Source: JBBROS01 sp963792675
GTDB taxonomy: Bacteria > Pseudomonadota > Alphaproteobacteria > Acetobacterales > Acetobacteraceae
DNA: 64,000 bases
Reading direction: 5' to 3'
Assembly: GCA_963792675.1 (NCBI GenBank)
Contig: CAWBWT010000002.1
Location: 1,736,001 to 1,800,000, forward strand
Shown: piece by piece, positions 26,931 to 35,513 of the stretch
Numbering within the stretch: position 1 is the first letter of the stretch
Layout of the letters: each line of letters starts with the position of its first letter
The notes under the pieces: generated by a model
What the model was told of the DNA's origin: nothing
What the model saw: the letters and a program-made list of their open reading frames with translations, nothing else
Databases searched by the model: none
Made by a program: the position numbers and the translations under genes

Positions 26931-27644
26931 TCAGGCGACGACGACGCCGGTCGGGTCGAGCCGGTAGCCGCCGCCTTCTGTCACCAGCAGCCTCGCATTG
27001 CCCGGATCGGGCTCGATCTTCTGCCGCAGCCGGTAGATGTGGGTCTCGAGCGTGTGCGTGGTGACGTTGGCGTTGTAGCCCCACACCTCGTTCAGCAGCA
27101 CTTGGCGAGCGACCGGGCGGGTGCCGGCGCGATACAGGAACTTCAGGATGGCGGCTTCTTTTTCCGTCAGCCGGATGCGCCTGTTCTTGACCGGCTCCTG
27201 CAGCAGCTTGGCGCTGGGGCGGAAGGTATACGGCCCGATGGTGAACACCGCGTCTTCCGAGTTCTCGAAAATCCGCACCTGCGCCCGCAATCGCGCCAGC
27301 AACTCGGCAAGCCGGAATGGCTTGGCGATGTAGTCGTTGGCGCCGGCGTCGAGGCCACGCACCACGTCGGTCTCGTCGTCCGAACCGGTCAGCATGATGA
27401 TCGGCATGCGCAACCCCGCCTTGCGCAAGTTCGCACACAAGTCGCGGCCATCGCCGTCCGGTAAGGTGACGTCGAGTATCAGCGCGTCGAATCGCGAATC
27501 GCGCGCTGTCACCATGGCTTCGGCTTCGCTGATCGAACCAGCTTCGGACGCGGCGAACTCGCCATCGACTTCCAGTTGTTCGACCAGCGTTTCGCGCAGA
27601 CCGGTGTCGTCGTCGATGATCAGGATGGGACGCTCGCCCGACAT
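26931..27644 (-). CDS. Response regulator transcription factor, OmpR/PhoB family
   Basis: 237 residues. The receiver domain (about 5-120) has the acidic pair in LIIDDDTGLRE, the phospho-acceptor Asp in LILDVTLPDGDG, Thr in MLTGSDDETD and Lys in YIAKPFRLAELL. The C-terminal winged helix ends with RQVLLNEVWGYNANVTTHTLETHIYRLRQ (recognition helix) and a GGGYRL wing. No histidine kinase gene is adjacent, so it is an orphan. Divergent from ribA over 245 bases, the longest intergenic gap here, where both promoters must lie; I could not assign boxes with confidence. Confidence 0.92.
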   Translation of the reverse strand: MSGERPILIIDDDTGLRETLVEQLEVDGEFAASEAGSISEAEAMVTARDSRFDALILDVTLPDGDGRDLCANLRKAGLRMPIIMLTGSDDETDVVRGLDAGANDYIAKPFRLAELLARLRAQVRIFENSEDAVFTIGPYTFRPSAKLLQEPVKNRRIRLTEKEAAILKFLYRAGTRPVARQVLLNEVWGYNANVTTHTLETHIYRLRQKIEPDPGNARLLVTEGGGYRLDPTGVVVA

Positions 27645-27889
27645 TTAGAACCCTTCCTCGAGTGAAGCCGTGTCGGCCCCTAGTGTCTCCGGACGGATCT
27701 CACATGTAATCGTGAAGTGACCGTGCCGCTTGGGACAACGCGCAGCCATCCAACTTCTGCGCTGCACATCACACACTTTTCCGTGAGAGAAGGGAAGGGT
27801 TTTTAGTTCCAGCGCCACATCACTCCCTGCTTCTCATCGCCTGGCGCGCTTTGCGTCCCACTCGTCCAACGCGCATAAGGCCCGGACCC

Positions 27890-29117
27890 ATGCCGCCCGA
27901 TCTGCCCCAACCCCATCCTGCCCAGCCCGATCCCGCCCGGCCCGGCCGCACGAAGCCCGGCGCCCCCCCGCCCGGTTTTGGCCAACGCCCGACCGAGACC
28001 AGCCGCGCCGTCGACGCCGGCGTCCTCCGGCTGCGCGCGGTTCATCGTGCCGCGGCCGAGTTGCGCCGCGGCACGCCGGTGCTGCTGAACGGCAGCCAGC
28101 CCTTGGCGATCCTGGCGGCCGAGACGGCCGGCGCCGCGGGATTGGCCGACCTCGAGGCCTTGGCGTCCGGTCCGCCGCTGCTGCTGCTGGCGCCGGTCCG
28201 CGCCGCCGCCCTGCTGCGCCGCCCGGTCGAGCCGCAGCCGCCGGCTTTGGCCTTGCGCACGGCCGGGCTGACGGACCCGGCCATCCTGCGCGGACTGGCC
28301 GACCCGACCGCCGCGCAACTGCTGCGTGAGCCGCCGGAGCTGGCGCCGGCGCCGCTCCTGGCGCCGGCTGCCTTGGCCCTGGCGAAAATCGGCCGGCTGC
28401 TGCCGGCGGTGCTGGCTGCGCCGCTGCGTCCCGGTGCCGCGCGTGCGGCCGCCGCCCGGGCGCTTTGGTCGGTGGCCGATGCCGACGTGCTGTCGCATCC
28501 CGATCGCGAGGCGGCCGGGTTGGTGCGCGTGGCCGAGGCGCACGTGCCGCTCGAGGATGCGCCGGACGCCCGGATCGTCGCCTTCCGTGCCCCGGATTCC
28601 GGGATCGAGCACCTGGCGATCCTGATCGGCCAGCCCGAGCACGCCGCCGCGGCGCGGCCCGCCGCCGCTCGTGCGGCTGCATTCGGAATGCTTCACCGGC
28701 GACCTGCTCGGCAGCCTGCGCTGCGACTGCGGCCCGCAGCTGCGCGGGGCGCTGCGCCGCATGGGCGAGGAGCGCAGCGGCGTGCTGCTGTATCTTGCGC
28801 AGGAGGGGCGTGGCATCGGCTTGGTCAACAAGCTGCGTGCCTACGCGCTGCAGGAACGCGGCCTCGACACGGTGGACGCCAACCGCGCGCTCGGCTGGAA
28901 CGCCGACGAGCGCAACTTCCTCGTGGCCGCCACCATGCTCGAGCAGCTGCGGATCCCGGCGATCCGGCTGCTGACCAACAACCCCGACAAGATCGCCGCC
29001 CTCGCCGCGTGCGGCATCGTGGTGGCCGGGCGGGAAGGCTTGGTGATCGAGCCGAACGGCGTCAACGACCATTATCTGGCGACCAAGGCGCGCCGGTTCG
29101 GTCACCTGATCGATTAG
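27890..29117 (+). CDS. ribA: GTP cyclohydrolase II (frameshifted as assembled)
   Basis: First committed enzyme of riboflavin synthesis, GTP to 2,5-diamino-6-ribosylamino-4(3H)-pyrimidinone phosphate. The catalytic domain is intact: zinc ligands in HSECFTGDLLGSLRCDCGPQL, the GTP-binding YLAQEGRGIGLVNKLRAY, DTVDANRALGW and RLLTNNPDK. An alanine/proline-rich N-terminal half of about 260 residues, typical of alphaproteobacterial RibA, precedes it. The frame changes near 28660, just before VRLHSECF; length is one base over a multiple of three, so one extra base explains it. ATG 27890 is the likely start; a proline-rich leader follows it. Stand-alone gene, no ribB fusion. Confidence 0.87.
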
Positions 29118-29164
29118 CCGCCGGATCCGTAACGAGTGGCACGCGGCTTGCGATCGGTTTCGCC

Positions 29165-29719
29165 ATGATCCTCCCCACGCCCGGGCCCGATCCGGCCTCC
29201 CGACTATTCGGTTATGCCACTCCGCCCGACGGCGCGGGCCCGATCGGGCCCGACCAGCTGTGGCCGACCCCGATCACCATCACGCATGACGAGTTCATGC
29301 GTGGCCTCAACCCGCTGCATCATTTGCCGGGGGTCGGCATGATCTACCGGGCTGTCACCGGCGAAACGATCCCGGCGCCGATGCGGGTGCTCGGCGCCGG
29401 GATCGTCGGTGGCCCGCTTGGCGCGCTCGGCGCCGGGTTCATGGGCCTGCTCGAGGCGATCATCGGCATGAAGCCGGACCAGTCGCGGCCGCCGGTTCCG
29501 GCCGGCATGTCCGAGACGGGGTCCGAAGCCGGGGTGCAGCCGGTGACGCCGGGTACATTGGCGGCGGGCGCCTACACCACGCTCGCAACGGCGGCCCCGG
29601 AATGGCTCGGCGGCGGCACGATGCTCGCGGCGGCCGAGCCGGGCCGCGGCGCCGCGGCCTACCAGCAGGCTTCGATGGAGTGGCAGCGGTCGGAGATGCT
29701 GGAGAAAGGGTTGGCATGA
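29165..29719 (+). CDS. Conserved hypothetical protein with glycine-rich hydrophobic segment
   Basis: 184 residues, function not recognised. It begins with a proline-rich stretch, then ITHDEFMRGLNPLHHLPGVG and MIYRAVTGETIPAPMRV, followed by a glycine-rich hydrophobic stretch GAGIVGGPLGALGAGFMGLL (glycine-zipper spacing), a polar linker, and an Ala-rich C-terminus ending in a short amphipathic helix (QQASMEWQRSEMLEK). No signal peptide. Lying between ribA and the L,D-transpeptidase gene and 10 bases before the latter, it is probably translated with it; I recall similar proteins in Rhodospirillales. Start ATG 29165. A membrane-associated envelope role is possible but unproven. Confidence 0.7.
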   Translation: MILPTPGPDPASRLFGYATPPDGAGPIGPDQLWPTPITITHDEFMRGLNPLHHLPGVGMIYRAVTGETIPAPMRVLGAGIVGGPLGALGAGFMGLLEAIIGMKPDQSRPPVPAGMSETGSEAGVQPVTPGTLAAGAYTTLATAAPEWLGGGTMLAAAEPGRGAAAYQQASMEWQRSEMLEKGLA

Positions 29720-29729
29720 GGGAGTTGGG

Positions 29730-30225
29730 ATGAGCGTCGCGGCGGTCGGCTCGGACGGGTTGCTGCAGCATGAGGGGCAGCGTTACCGCGCCGCGCTCGG
29801 CCGCGGCGGAATCCGGGCGGCGAAGATGGAAGGCGACGAAGCGACCCCTGCCGGGCTGCTGCCGCTGCGGCGCGTGCTGTTCCGGGCCGACCGCCTGCGA
29901 CGTCCTCGCGCGGCGGTGCCGCTGCTGCCGCTGGCACCGCACGATGGCTGGTGCGACGACCCGGCGGACCCCGCCTACAACCAGCCGGTGCGGCTGCCCT
30001 ACGAGGCCCGGCACGAAACACTTTGGCGCTCGGACTCGCTCTACGACGTCATCGGCGTGCTCGGCTGGAACGATGCGCCGGTCGCCAGGAACCGCGGCAG
30101 CGCCATCTTCCTCCACGTCGCCCGCCCGGATTACGCGCCCACCGAGGGCTGCATCGCCTTGGCGCTGCCGGATTTGCTGGCCGTACCTGGCGGCCGGGTT
30201 GAGCGGGATCGAGGTGCGCGGCTGA
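29730..30225 (+). CDS. L,D-transpeptidase family protein, YkuD domain (frameshifted at 3' end)
   Basis: A small YkuD-domain protein of about 164 residues that would cross-link or modify peptidoglycan via a cysteine nucleophile. The active-site block is AIFLHVARPDYAPTEGCIAL, with His and the catalytic Cys of the EGC motif; ALGRGGIRAAKMEGDEATPAG is the typical upstream strand. No signal peptide is evident, which is common in this short subfamily. The frame slips near 30178: deleting one base in GGCCGTACC gives LLAYLAAGLSGIEVRG, the expected ending at 30225. Without correction the frame runs to 30257 with an unrelated tail. Convergent with the DctP gene. Confidence 0.85.
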
Positions 30226-30253
30226 GGGAGCCGGGCGGCGGCCGGCCTGGAGG

Positions 30254-31285
30254 TTAGGCCGTCACGCCCTCCGCCAAGGCCAGCATCTTCGCTGCCAGCG
30301 GGGTCTTGTCGGCATATTGCTTCCACGACGACGACCGCGCCACCGCCTGCCAGCGATCGACGGTGGCATTGCCCATCGGCGTCACCGCAACGCCGGCCGC
30401 GGCGAACACCCGGCCCAGCTCGACGTCGTCCGCATGCGCGCCGGCCAGGTTGAACGGGATCATCTCCTCGCCGACCGCCAGCATCGCATCCTGCTGCGGT
30501 TTGGACAGCGTGTCCCAGACCGCCTTCGAGATCATGATCGGCTCGAGGATGAAGAAGAAGCTGCGTTCCCCCGGCGTGGTCATGTACTTCGATGCTTCCT
30601 CGAGCTTGAAGCTGAGGAACGAGCTCGACGAGGTGCAGGCGGCGTCCATCACCCCGGTCTTCATGCCCATATACACCTCGTTGGACGGCATCGACGACAC
30701 CGACGCGCCGGCGGCGAGGAACATCTCGTCCATCTCACGCGAGCCGCCGCGGATCTTCATCCCGCGGGCGTCGGCGGGCTCGATGAGCGGCTTGGTGCGC
30801 GACGCCATGCCGCCCGACTGCCACATCCAGCTCAGCAGCACGACGCCCTTGCTTTCCAGCAACGTCGTGAGTTCGCGACCGATCGGACTGCTGCGCCAGG
30901 CATAACCCTGAGCGTAGCTCGTCACCAGCGCCGGCATGAACGAGATGTTGAACTCGTGCACCTCGCCGCCGGCATAGGTCAGCGGGATCAGCGCGAGGTC
31001 CAGCGCGCCTTTGCGCAAGCCGCTGAACTGGGCGAAGGTCTTCATCAGCGAACCGTTCGGATACACTTCGAATTTCAGCGACCCGCCGGTGCGCTCGCTG
31101 ACCAGGTCGGCGAAGCGGTGGCACATGCGGTCGCGGAAGTCGCCGGTCTCGCCGGAGCTGCCAGGAAACTGATGGGCGATGCGCAGCAGCCGCGGGGTGC
31201 CCTGCGCCCGTCCGACCGTAGCCGGCAACGCCAGGCCGGTCCCGGCGGCCAAGGTGAGCGCGCCGCGGCGGGTGAGTGGGATCAT
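30254..31285 (-). CDS. TRAP transporter substrate-binding protein, DctP family
   Basis: Periplasmic binding protein of 343 residues for a tripartite ATP-independent transporter, usually for carboxylates. Signal sequence MIPLTRRGALTLAAGTGLAL ending at GRAQG; then RIAHQFPGSSGETGDFRDRM, FEVYPNGSLMKTFAQFSGLR and the ligand-contact region MKIRGGSREMDEMFLAAGAS. The Arg in KIRGG is the residue that usually grips the substrate carboxylate. No DctQ or DctM membrane genes are adjacent, so its partners lie elsewhere. Divergent from the TauD-like dioxygenase across 95 bases. Confidence 0.9.
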   Translation of the reverse strand: MIPLTRRGALTLAAGTGLALPATVGRAQGTPRLLRIAHQFPGSSGETGDFRDRMCHRFADLVSERTGGSLKFEVYPNGSLMKTFAQFSGLRKGALDLALIPLTYAGGEVHEFNISFMPALVTSYAQGYAWRSSPIGRELTTLLESKGVVLLSWMWQSGGMASRTKPLIEPADARGMKIRGGSREMDEMFLAAGASVSSMPSNEVYMGMKTGVMDAACTSSSSFLSFKLEEASKYMTTPGERSFFFILEPIMISKAVWDTLSKPQQDAMLAVGEEMIPFNLAGAHADDVELGRVFAAAGVAVTPMGNATVDRWQAVARSSSWKQYADKTPLAAKMLALAEGVTA

Positions 31286-31310
31286 CGCGTCCTCCGAGTG
31301 GGCCGGCCCC

Positions 31311-31338
31311 TTGGCGGTGCCTGCCGGCAGGCTACAAT
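31311..31338 (+). promoter_or_regulatory. Putative sigma-70 promoter of the TauD-like gene
   Basis: TTGGCG (31311-31316) and TACAAT (31333-31338) are separated by 16 bases and lie 43 bases before ATG 31381. The -10 box matches five of six consensus bases. Confidence 0.5.
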
Positions 31339-31346
31339 GGCGCCCG

Positions 31347-31380
31347 GGAGGACGCCACAGCCCCCGGAGGACGCCACAGC
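31347..31380 (+). repeat. 19-base tandem duplication carrying the ribosome binding site
   Basis: GGAGGACGCCACAGC occurs at both 31347-31361 and 31366-31380, i.e. a 19-base period directly before ATG 31381. The second copy supplies the Shine-Dalgarno GGAGG 10 bases before the start; the first places an identical one 19 bases farther upstream. Confidence 0.75.
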
Positions 31381-32205
31381 ATGGACATCCGCAAAGTCGC
31401 CGGGGCACTCGGCGCCGAGATCCACGGGATTGACCTGTCCAGGCCACTGGGTGGCGACCTCGTGCGGGCGATCCGCCAGGCGCTGCTCGACCATCTGGTG
31501 ATCTTCTTCCGCGACCAGGATCTCGACCCGGCCCGGTTCCGGCAGTTCGCCGCCTGCTTTGGAACACCGGTCGAGTATCCGTTCGTGCGCGGCCTGGAGG
31601 GCTTCCCGGATATCATCCAGGTGCTCAAGCGCGAGGACGAGCGCAGCAATTTCGGCGGCATCTGGCACGCCGACACCACCTATCTCGACGAGCCGCCGAT
31701 GGGCAGCCTTCTGCTGGCCCGCGAGCTGCCGCCTTATGGCGGCGACACGCTGTTCGCGAACCAGTACCTGGCGTTCGAGGCGCTGTCCCCGGGGCTGCAG
31801 CAGACCCTGGCCGGGCTGCGCGCGGTCAGCACGTCGGCCAAGGCGGATGTGAGCAAGACGCGCGAAGACCGGGTCAAGGACAGCGGCGCCGGCCATGCGA
31901 AGCAGGACTACGCCGCCGAGCATCCTGCGGTGCGGACCCACCCTGAGACCGGCCGCCGCGCGTTGTACGTCAACATTGCCCACACGGCTCGCTTTGCCGG
32001 CTGGACCGAGACGGAAAGCGCACCGCTGCTCGACTACCTGTTCGCGCACCAGGTAAAGCCGGAATTCACCTGCCGATTTCGGTGGATGCCGAATTCGATC
32101 GCTTTCTGGGACAATCGCGCGACCCAGCACAACCCGGTCAACGACTACCACGGCTTCCGGCGGTTGATGCATCGCATCACCCTGGCGGGGGACAAGCCAC
32201 GATGA
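31381..32205 (+). CDS. TauD/TfdA family Fe(II)/2-oxoglutarate-dependent dioxygenase
   Basis: 274-residue dioxygenase that hydroxylates its substrate while decarboxylating 2-oxoglutarate. The iron ligands are His and Asp in IWHADTTY and the distal His in NRATQHNPVNDY; the Arg in HGFRRLMHRITL should bind 2-oxoglutarate. Early segments GAEIHGIDLSRPL and LVIFFRDQDLDP are family hallmarks. Whether taurine, another sulfonate or a different carboxylate is the substrate cannot be read from the sequence, and no tau transporter is adjacent. ATG 31381 follows a duplicated GGAGG leader and a probable sigma-70 promoter. Confidence 0.88.
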   Translation: MDIRKVAGALGAEIHGIDLSRPLGGDLVRAIRQALLDHLVIFFRDQDLDPARFRQFAACFGTPVEYPFVRGLEGFPDIIQVLKREDERSNFGGIWHADTTYLDEPPMGSLLLARELPPYGGDTLFANQYLAFEALSPGLQQTLAGLRAVSTSAKADVSKTREDRVKDSGAGHAKQDYAAEHPAVRTHPETGRRALYVNIAHTARFAGWTETESAPLLDYLFAHQVKPEFTCRFRWMPNSIAFWDNRATQHNPVNDYHGFRRLMHRITLAGDKPR

Positions 32206-32264
32206 ACGGGGAACTTCGCTGATGACCGGGCGCTTGTTCGGCGTCGTCAAGTGGAGCTGCCGTT

Positions 32265-32438
32265 ATGTTGAAGTGGGCGCTGATCTTCTTCGTGATCTCG
32301 ATCGTGGCCGGGTTTTTCGGCTTCAGCGGTGTCTCGGCGGCGTCCGCTGGCATCGCGAAGATTCTGTTTTTCGTGGCGATCGCGATCTTTCTCGTGTTCC
32401 TGGCGCTCGCTTTGTTCGCCGGCCAGGCTATCCTCTGA
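32265..32438 (+). CDS. DUF1328 small membrane protein (YtjA family)
   Basis: 57-residue protein with two hydrophobic helices: LKWALIFFVISIVAGFFGF and ILFFVAIAIFLVFLALALF, joined by SGVSAASAGIAK. MLKWALIFF at the start and GFFGFSG in the middle are diagnostic of DUF1328, a family of small inner-membrane proteins often linked to stress. ATG 32265 has GGAG 10 bases before it. It follows the dioxygenase gene by 59 bases and precedes the Met/Gly-rich secreted protein by 26. Confidence 0.9.
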   Translation: MLKWALIFFVISIVAGFFGFSGVSAASAGIAKILFFVAIAIFLVFLALALFAGQAIL

Positions 32439-32464
32439 ACCACGGCGCGACCACGGAGAGGGCA

Positions 32465-32812
32465 ATGCAGTCTCGCATCGGATGGACTCTCGTGGTTGGC
32501 CTGCTGCTCGGGTTCAGCGCAACCGCCGGCGCGCAGCAACTAGGCGGCGCGCAGACCCGGCCCGGCATGGGGGCGACGGGCATGGGAACGCCCGGCATGG
32601 GAACGCCCGGTATGGGAGCGCAGGGCATGGGTGGACAGGGCATGGACCAATACCGGCTGCCCGGGATGGGGATGCAGGGCGGCATGGACCGCCGCCCGGT
32701 GCCCGGCATGGCGGACCAGCCCGACGCCGGCCGCACGCCGGCCCCGCAACAGCGCACCCGACAAGGCAACCAGCCGCAGCAGCGTCAAGGTCGCAACGGC
32801 ACCGACGGGTAA
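32465..32812 (+). CDS. Secreted Met/Gly-rich low-complexity protein
   Basis: 115 residues, not a recognised family. A signal peptide (SRIGWTLVVGLLLGFSATA, cleavage near GAQ) is followed by a methionine-glycine region built on repeats GMGTPGMGTPGMGAQGMGG, then GMGMQGGMDRRPVPGM, and a Gln/Arg-rich hydrophilic tail. More than ten Met in about 60 residues with GM spacing recall periplasmic copper-binding low-complexity proteins, but no His or Cys is present and no copper gene is nearby. It could instead be an intrinsically disordered envelope protein. Start ATG 32465 with GGAGAGG upstream. Confidence 0.72.
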   Translation: MQSRIGWTLVVGLLLGFSATAGAQQLGGAQTRPGMGATGMGTPGMGTPGMGAQGMGGQGMDQYRLPGMGMQGGMDRRPVPGMADQPDAGRTPAPQQRTRQGNQPQQRQGRNGTDG

Positions 32813-32859
32813 TGCTGGAAGTGTGACCGGACCTGGCGCGTGCCTGTGGAGAGACCCTT

Positions 32860-33655
32860 CTAGCGCCGCAGCTCCATCTGGATCGGCCCTTCGCGGCGGC
32901 CATGGGTGAACTGGTCTACCATCGCGTTGCCGCTGTGCATCAGCTCGGCGGCGGCGCCCTGCCACACGAGCTTGCCCTGGAACAGCATCGCCGCGCGGTC
33001 GCCGATCCGCGTGGCACTTGCCATGTCGTGAGTGATGGCGACGGCGGTGCTCCCGAGGCGCTTGACGCAGTCGACGATAAGCCCGTCGATCACGGCGCCC
33101 ATGATCGGGTCGAGGCCGGTCGTGGGCTCGTCGAAGAACAGGATGTCGGGTTGCCCGGCGATCGCGCGGGCGAGGCCGACGCGCTTCTGCATGCCGCCCG
33201 ACAGCTCGGCGGGCGACAGGTCGCCGACGCTGGGGTCGAGGCCCACCTGCTGCAGCACTTCGGCCGGCCTTGGCGCGGGCGGCGGCGCGGCTGACGGTGT
33301 GCCGGGCCAGCAGGCCGAAGGCGACGTTTTCCCAGACCGGCAGGCTGTCGAACAGCGCGCCGCCCTGGAACAGCATGCCGATCCCGGCCCGCGCCTGTTC
33401 CGCCTCGTGCGCCGGCAAGTTGAGCACGTCGCGGCCATCGATTGCGATGCTGCCGGCGTCGGGCTCGATCAGGCCGAGGATGCATTTCAGCAGCACGGAC
33501 TTGCCGCTGCCGGAGCCGCCGATCACCACGGTGGACGTGCGCGGGGCGATATCGAGATCGATCCCGTCCAGCACCTGCTTGGCGCCGAACGCCTTGCGCA
33601 GACCGCGGATGCGGATCTTGGGCACGCTCCCGTGATCGGTCCCGGTCTGGCTCAT
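32860..33655 (-). CDS. mlaF: Phospholipid ABC transporter ATP-binding protein MlaF (frameshifted as assembled)
   Basis: Cytoplasmic ATPase of the Mla/MCE lipid transporter, about 264 residues. Walker A GGSGSGKSV, FQGGALFDSLPVWENV (the MlaF-specific Q-loop context), signature AELSGGMQKRVGLARAI and Walker B DILFFDEPTTGLDP are present, with THDMASA after it. The frame switches near 33275; after deletion of one base the reading continues with PAEVLQQVGLDP. Length is one base over a multiple of three. Its ATG overlaps the mlaE stop (33652-33655). No mlaD follows: the next gene is convergent. Confidence 0.88.
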
Positions 33656-34437
33656 CGCGCGAAGAACAATTCGGTCAGCACGTAATCGAACGCCAGGATG
33701 AGGATGCTGGCGGTGACCACGGCGTTGGTGGTGGCCGCGCCCACGCCTTGCGCGCCGCCGCGGCTGTTGTAGCCGTGGAAGCAGCCCATCAGCGCCACGA
33801 TGAAGCCGAACACGCAGGCCTTCGCCAGCCCGGCGACGATGTCGTTCATGCGCAGGATGTCCGCGGTCGCCTTCAGGTAGGCGAGCGGCGTGAAGCCGAG
33901 CTTGACCGTCGCCACCAGGAACCCGCCGCCGACGCCCAGGATGTCGGCCACCACCACCAGCAACGGCAAAGCCAGCAGCCCGGCCAGCAGCCGCGGCGCG
34001 ATCAGGTATTTCATCGGGCTGGTGGACAGCGTGCCGAGCGCGTCGATCTGGTCCGTGACGCGCATGGTGCCGAGCTCGGCCGCCATGGCCGCACCGACCC
34101 GACCGGCTACCATCAACCCGGCCAGCACCGGGCCGAGCTCGCGCACGACCGAGAGCACGACGACGCTGGCGGTGGCACTTTCGGCGTTGAAGCGGGCGAA
34201 GCCGGTGTAGCTTTGCAGCGCGATCACCATGCCGGAGAACACGGCCGTCAGCGCCACCACCGGCAGGCTGAAGAACGCGAACTCGATGAACGCCTGGAGG
34301 AACATGCGGCCGTAGAAGGGCGGCCGCACGAGGTGCGACAGGCCCTCGGCGCCGAACAGCGCGACGGCGCCGGTACGGCGGACGGCGCCGATCGTGCCGC
34401 GGCCGACGGTCGCGACGGCGTCGAGCGGCCCGATCAT
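33652..34437 (-). CDS. mlaE: Phospholipid ABC transporter permease MlaE
   Basis: 261-residue inner-membrane permease of the MlaE (YrbE/DUF140) family. QSYTGFARFNAESATASVVV, the conserved block VRELGPVLAGLMVAGRVGAAMAAELGTM (positions about 117-144) with the RVTDQIDALGTL continuation, and the C-terminal GCFHGYNSRGGAQGVG are diagnostic. It overlaps alr upstream (34434-34437) and mlaF downstream, in a chain alr-mlaE-mlaF. It maintains outer-membrane lipid asymmetry with MlaF and an MCE-domain protein that must be encoded elsewhere. Confidence 0.92.
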   Translation of the reverse strand: MIGPLDAVATVGRGTIGAVRRTGAVALFGAEGLSHLVRPPFYGRMFLQAFIEFAFFSLPVVALTAVFSGMVIALQSYTGFARFNAESATASVVVLSVVRELGPVLAGLMVAGRVGAAMAAELGTMRVTDQIDALGTLSTSPMKYLIAPRLLAGLLALPLLVVVADILGVGGGFLVATVKLGFTPLAYLKATADILRMNDIVAGLAKACVFGFIVALMGCFHGYNSRGGAQGVGAATTNAVVTASILILAFDYVLTELFFAR

Positions 34438-35513
34438 GCCGGCAGGTAGGTCCGGGCGTAGCGCGGGCCGAGACTGGTCAGGATCTCGTAGCCGTTGGTG
34501 CCGGCGCGCTCCGCCACGGCATCGACCGGCATGTGCGGGCCGATCAGCTCGAGCGGGGCGCCCGGGACGGCGCCGGGCGCGTCGGTCACGTCGAAGGTGG
34601 TCAGGTCCATGGACACACGCCCTACCAGCGGGACGGGCCTGCCGTCAAAGCACGCAGTGGCGCGGTTGCCGAGGCTGCGCAGGTAGCCGTCCGCGTAACC
34701 GACCGAGACGGTGGCGATGCGGCTCGGCCGCGCCGCCGTCCACTGCCCGTTATAGCCGACCCGGCCGCCAGGCGGCACGTCGCGGACCTGCAGGATGCGG
34801 GCGAGCAGCGTCGCCACCGGGCGCATCGGGTTCGGGCGGCCGGGCGTCGGGTTCACCCCGTACAGCGCGGCGCCGGGCCGGGCGAGATCGGAGGCGAAGC
34901 CGTCGCCGAGGAACAGGCCCGACGAGTTGGCCAAGGAGCGCGGCGCCGGCGGCAAGCGATCGCAGGCCTCGGTAAAGGCGCGGCGCTGATGCTCGTTGAC
35001 CGGGTCGGCCGGGTCCTCGGCCGACACCAGGTGGGTCATGACGTAGTCGAGGCCGATGCCGGCCAGGCGCTGCGGCTCGGCGGCGAGCACGTCCACCTCG
35101 GCCGGCGCCAGGCCCAGCCGGTTCATGCCGGTATCGACATGCAGCAGGGCAGGCAGGCGGCGTCCGACGGCGCGCGCTGCGGCACCCCAGTCGTCGATTT
35201 CCGCCAGCGAGCCGAGCACCGGCCGGATGTCGTGGCGGATGTACTCGCCGGCGGTGCCGGGCCACAGGCCGTTCAGCACGGCGAGCATGCGACCGGGCAG
35301 GTGGGGGCGCAGCGCCAGCGCCTCGTCCAGGTGGGCGACAAAGAAATGGCCGCAGCCGGCCGCGTGCAGCGCCTGCGCCACAGGCGCCGCGCCCAGGCCA
35401 TAAGCGTCGGCCTTGAGCACGGCGGCGACCGCGCCCGGCGCCCGCGTGCCGACAGAAGACCAGTTTTCGACGATAGCGGCGAGATCGACCTGAAGCTCAG
35501 TGGCCGGCGTCAT
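34434..35513 (-). CDS. alr: Alanine racemase
   Basis: PLP enzyme making D-alanine for peptidoglycan, 359 residues. The PLP lysine is in VLKADAYGLG (about Lys34), and the second catalytic base is the Tyr in GRVGYNGQW. HVDTGMNRLG and the C-terminal GRVSMDLTTFDVT are further signatures. Its ATG lies 17 bases inside the end of dnaB, so it is translated from the dnaB message. The dnaB-alr pairing is common in proteobacteria. Confidence 0.95.
   Translation of the reverse strand: MTPATELQVDLAAIVENWSSVGTRAPGAVAAVLKADAYGLGAAPVAQALHAAGCGHFFVAHLDEALALRPHLPGRMLAVLNGLWPGTAGEYIRHDIRPVLGSLAEIDDWGAAARAVGRRLPALLHVDTGMNRLGLAPAEVDVLAAEPQRLAGIGLDYVMTHLVSAEDPADPVNEHQRRAFTEACDRLPPAPRSLANSSGLFLGDGFASDLARPGAALYGVNPTPGRPNPMRPVATLLARILQVRDVPPGGRVGYNGQWTAARPSRIATVSVGYADGYLRSLGNRATACFDGRPVPLVGRVSMDLTTFDVTDAPGAVPGAPLELIGPHMPVDAVAERAGTNGYEILTSLGPRYARTYLPA

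Noticed and set aside
27890..29719. Apparent fusion of the RibA N-terminus with the downstream unknown protein
   Set aside because: The frame is joined only because of the slip near 28660; the RibA catalytic domain lies between in the next frame.
31381..32205. Firm call of taurine dioxygenase
   Set aside because: Family is clear but substrate residues cannot be judged and no taurine transporter or other tau gene is adjacent.
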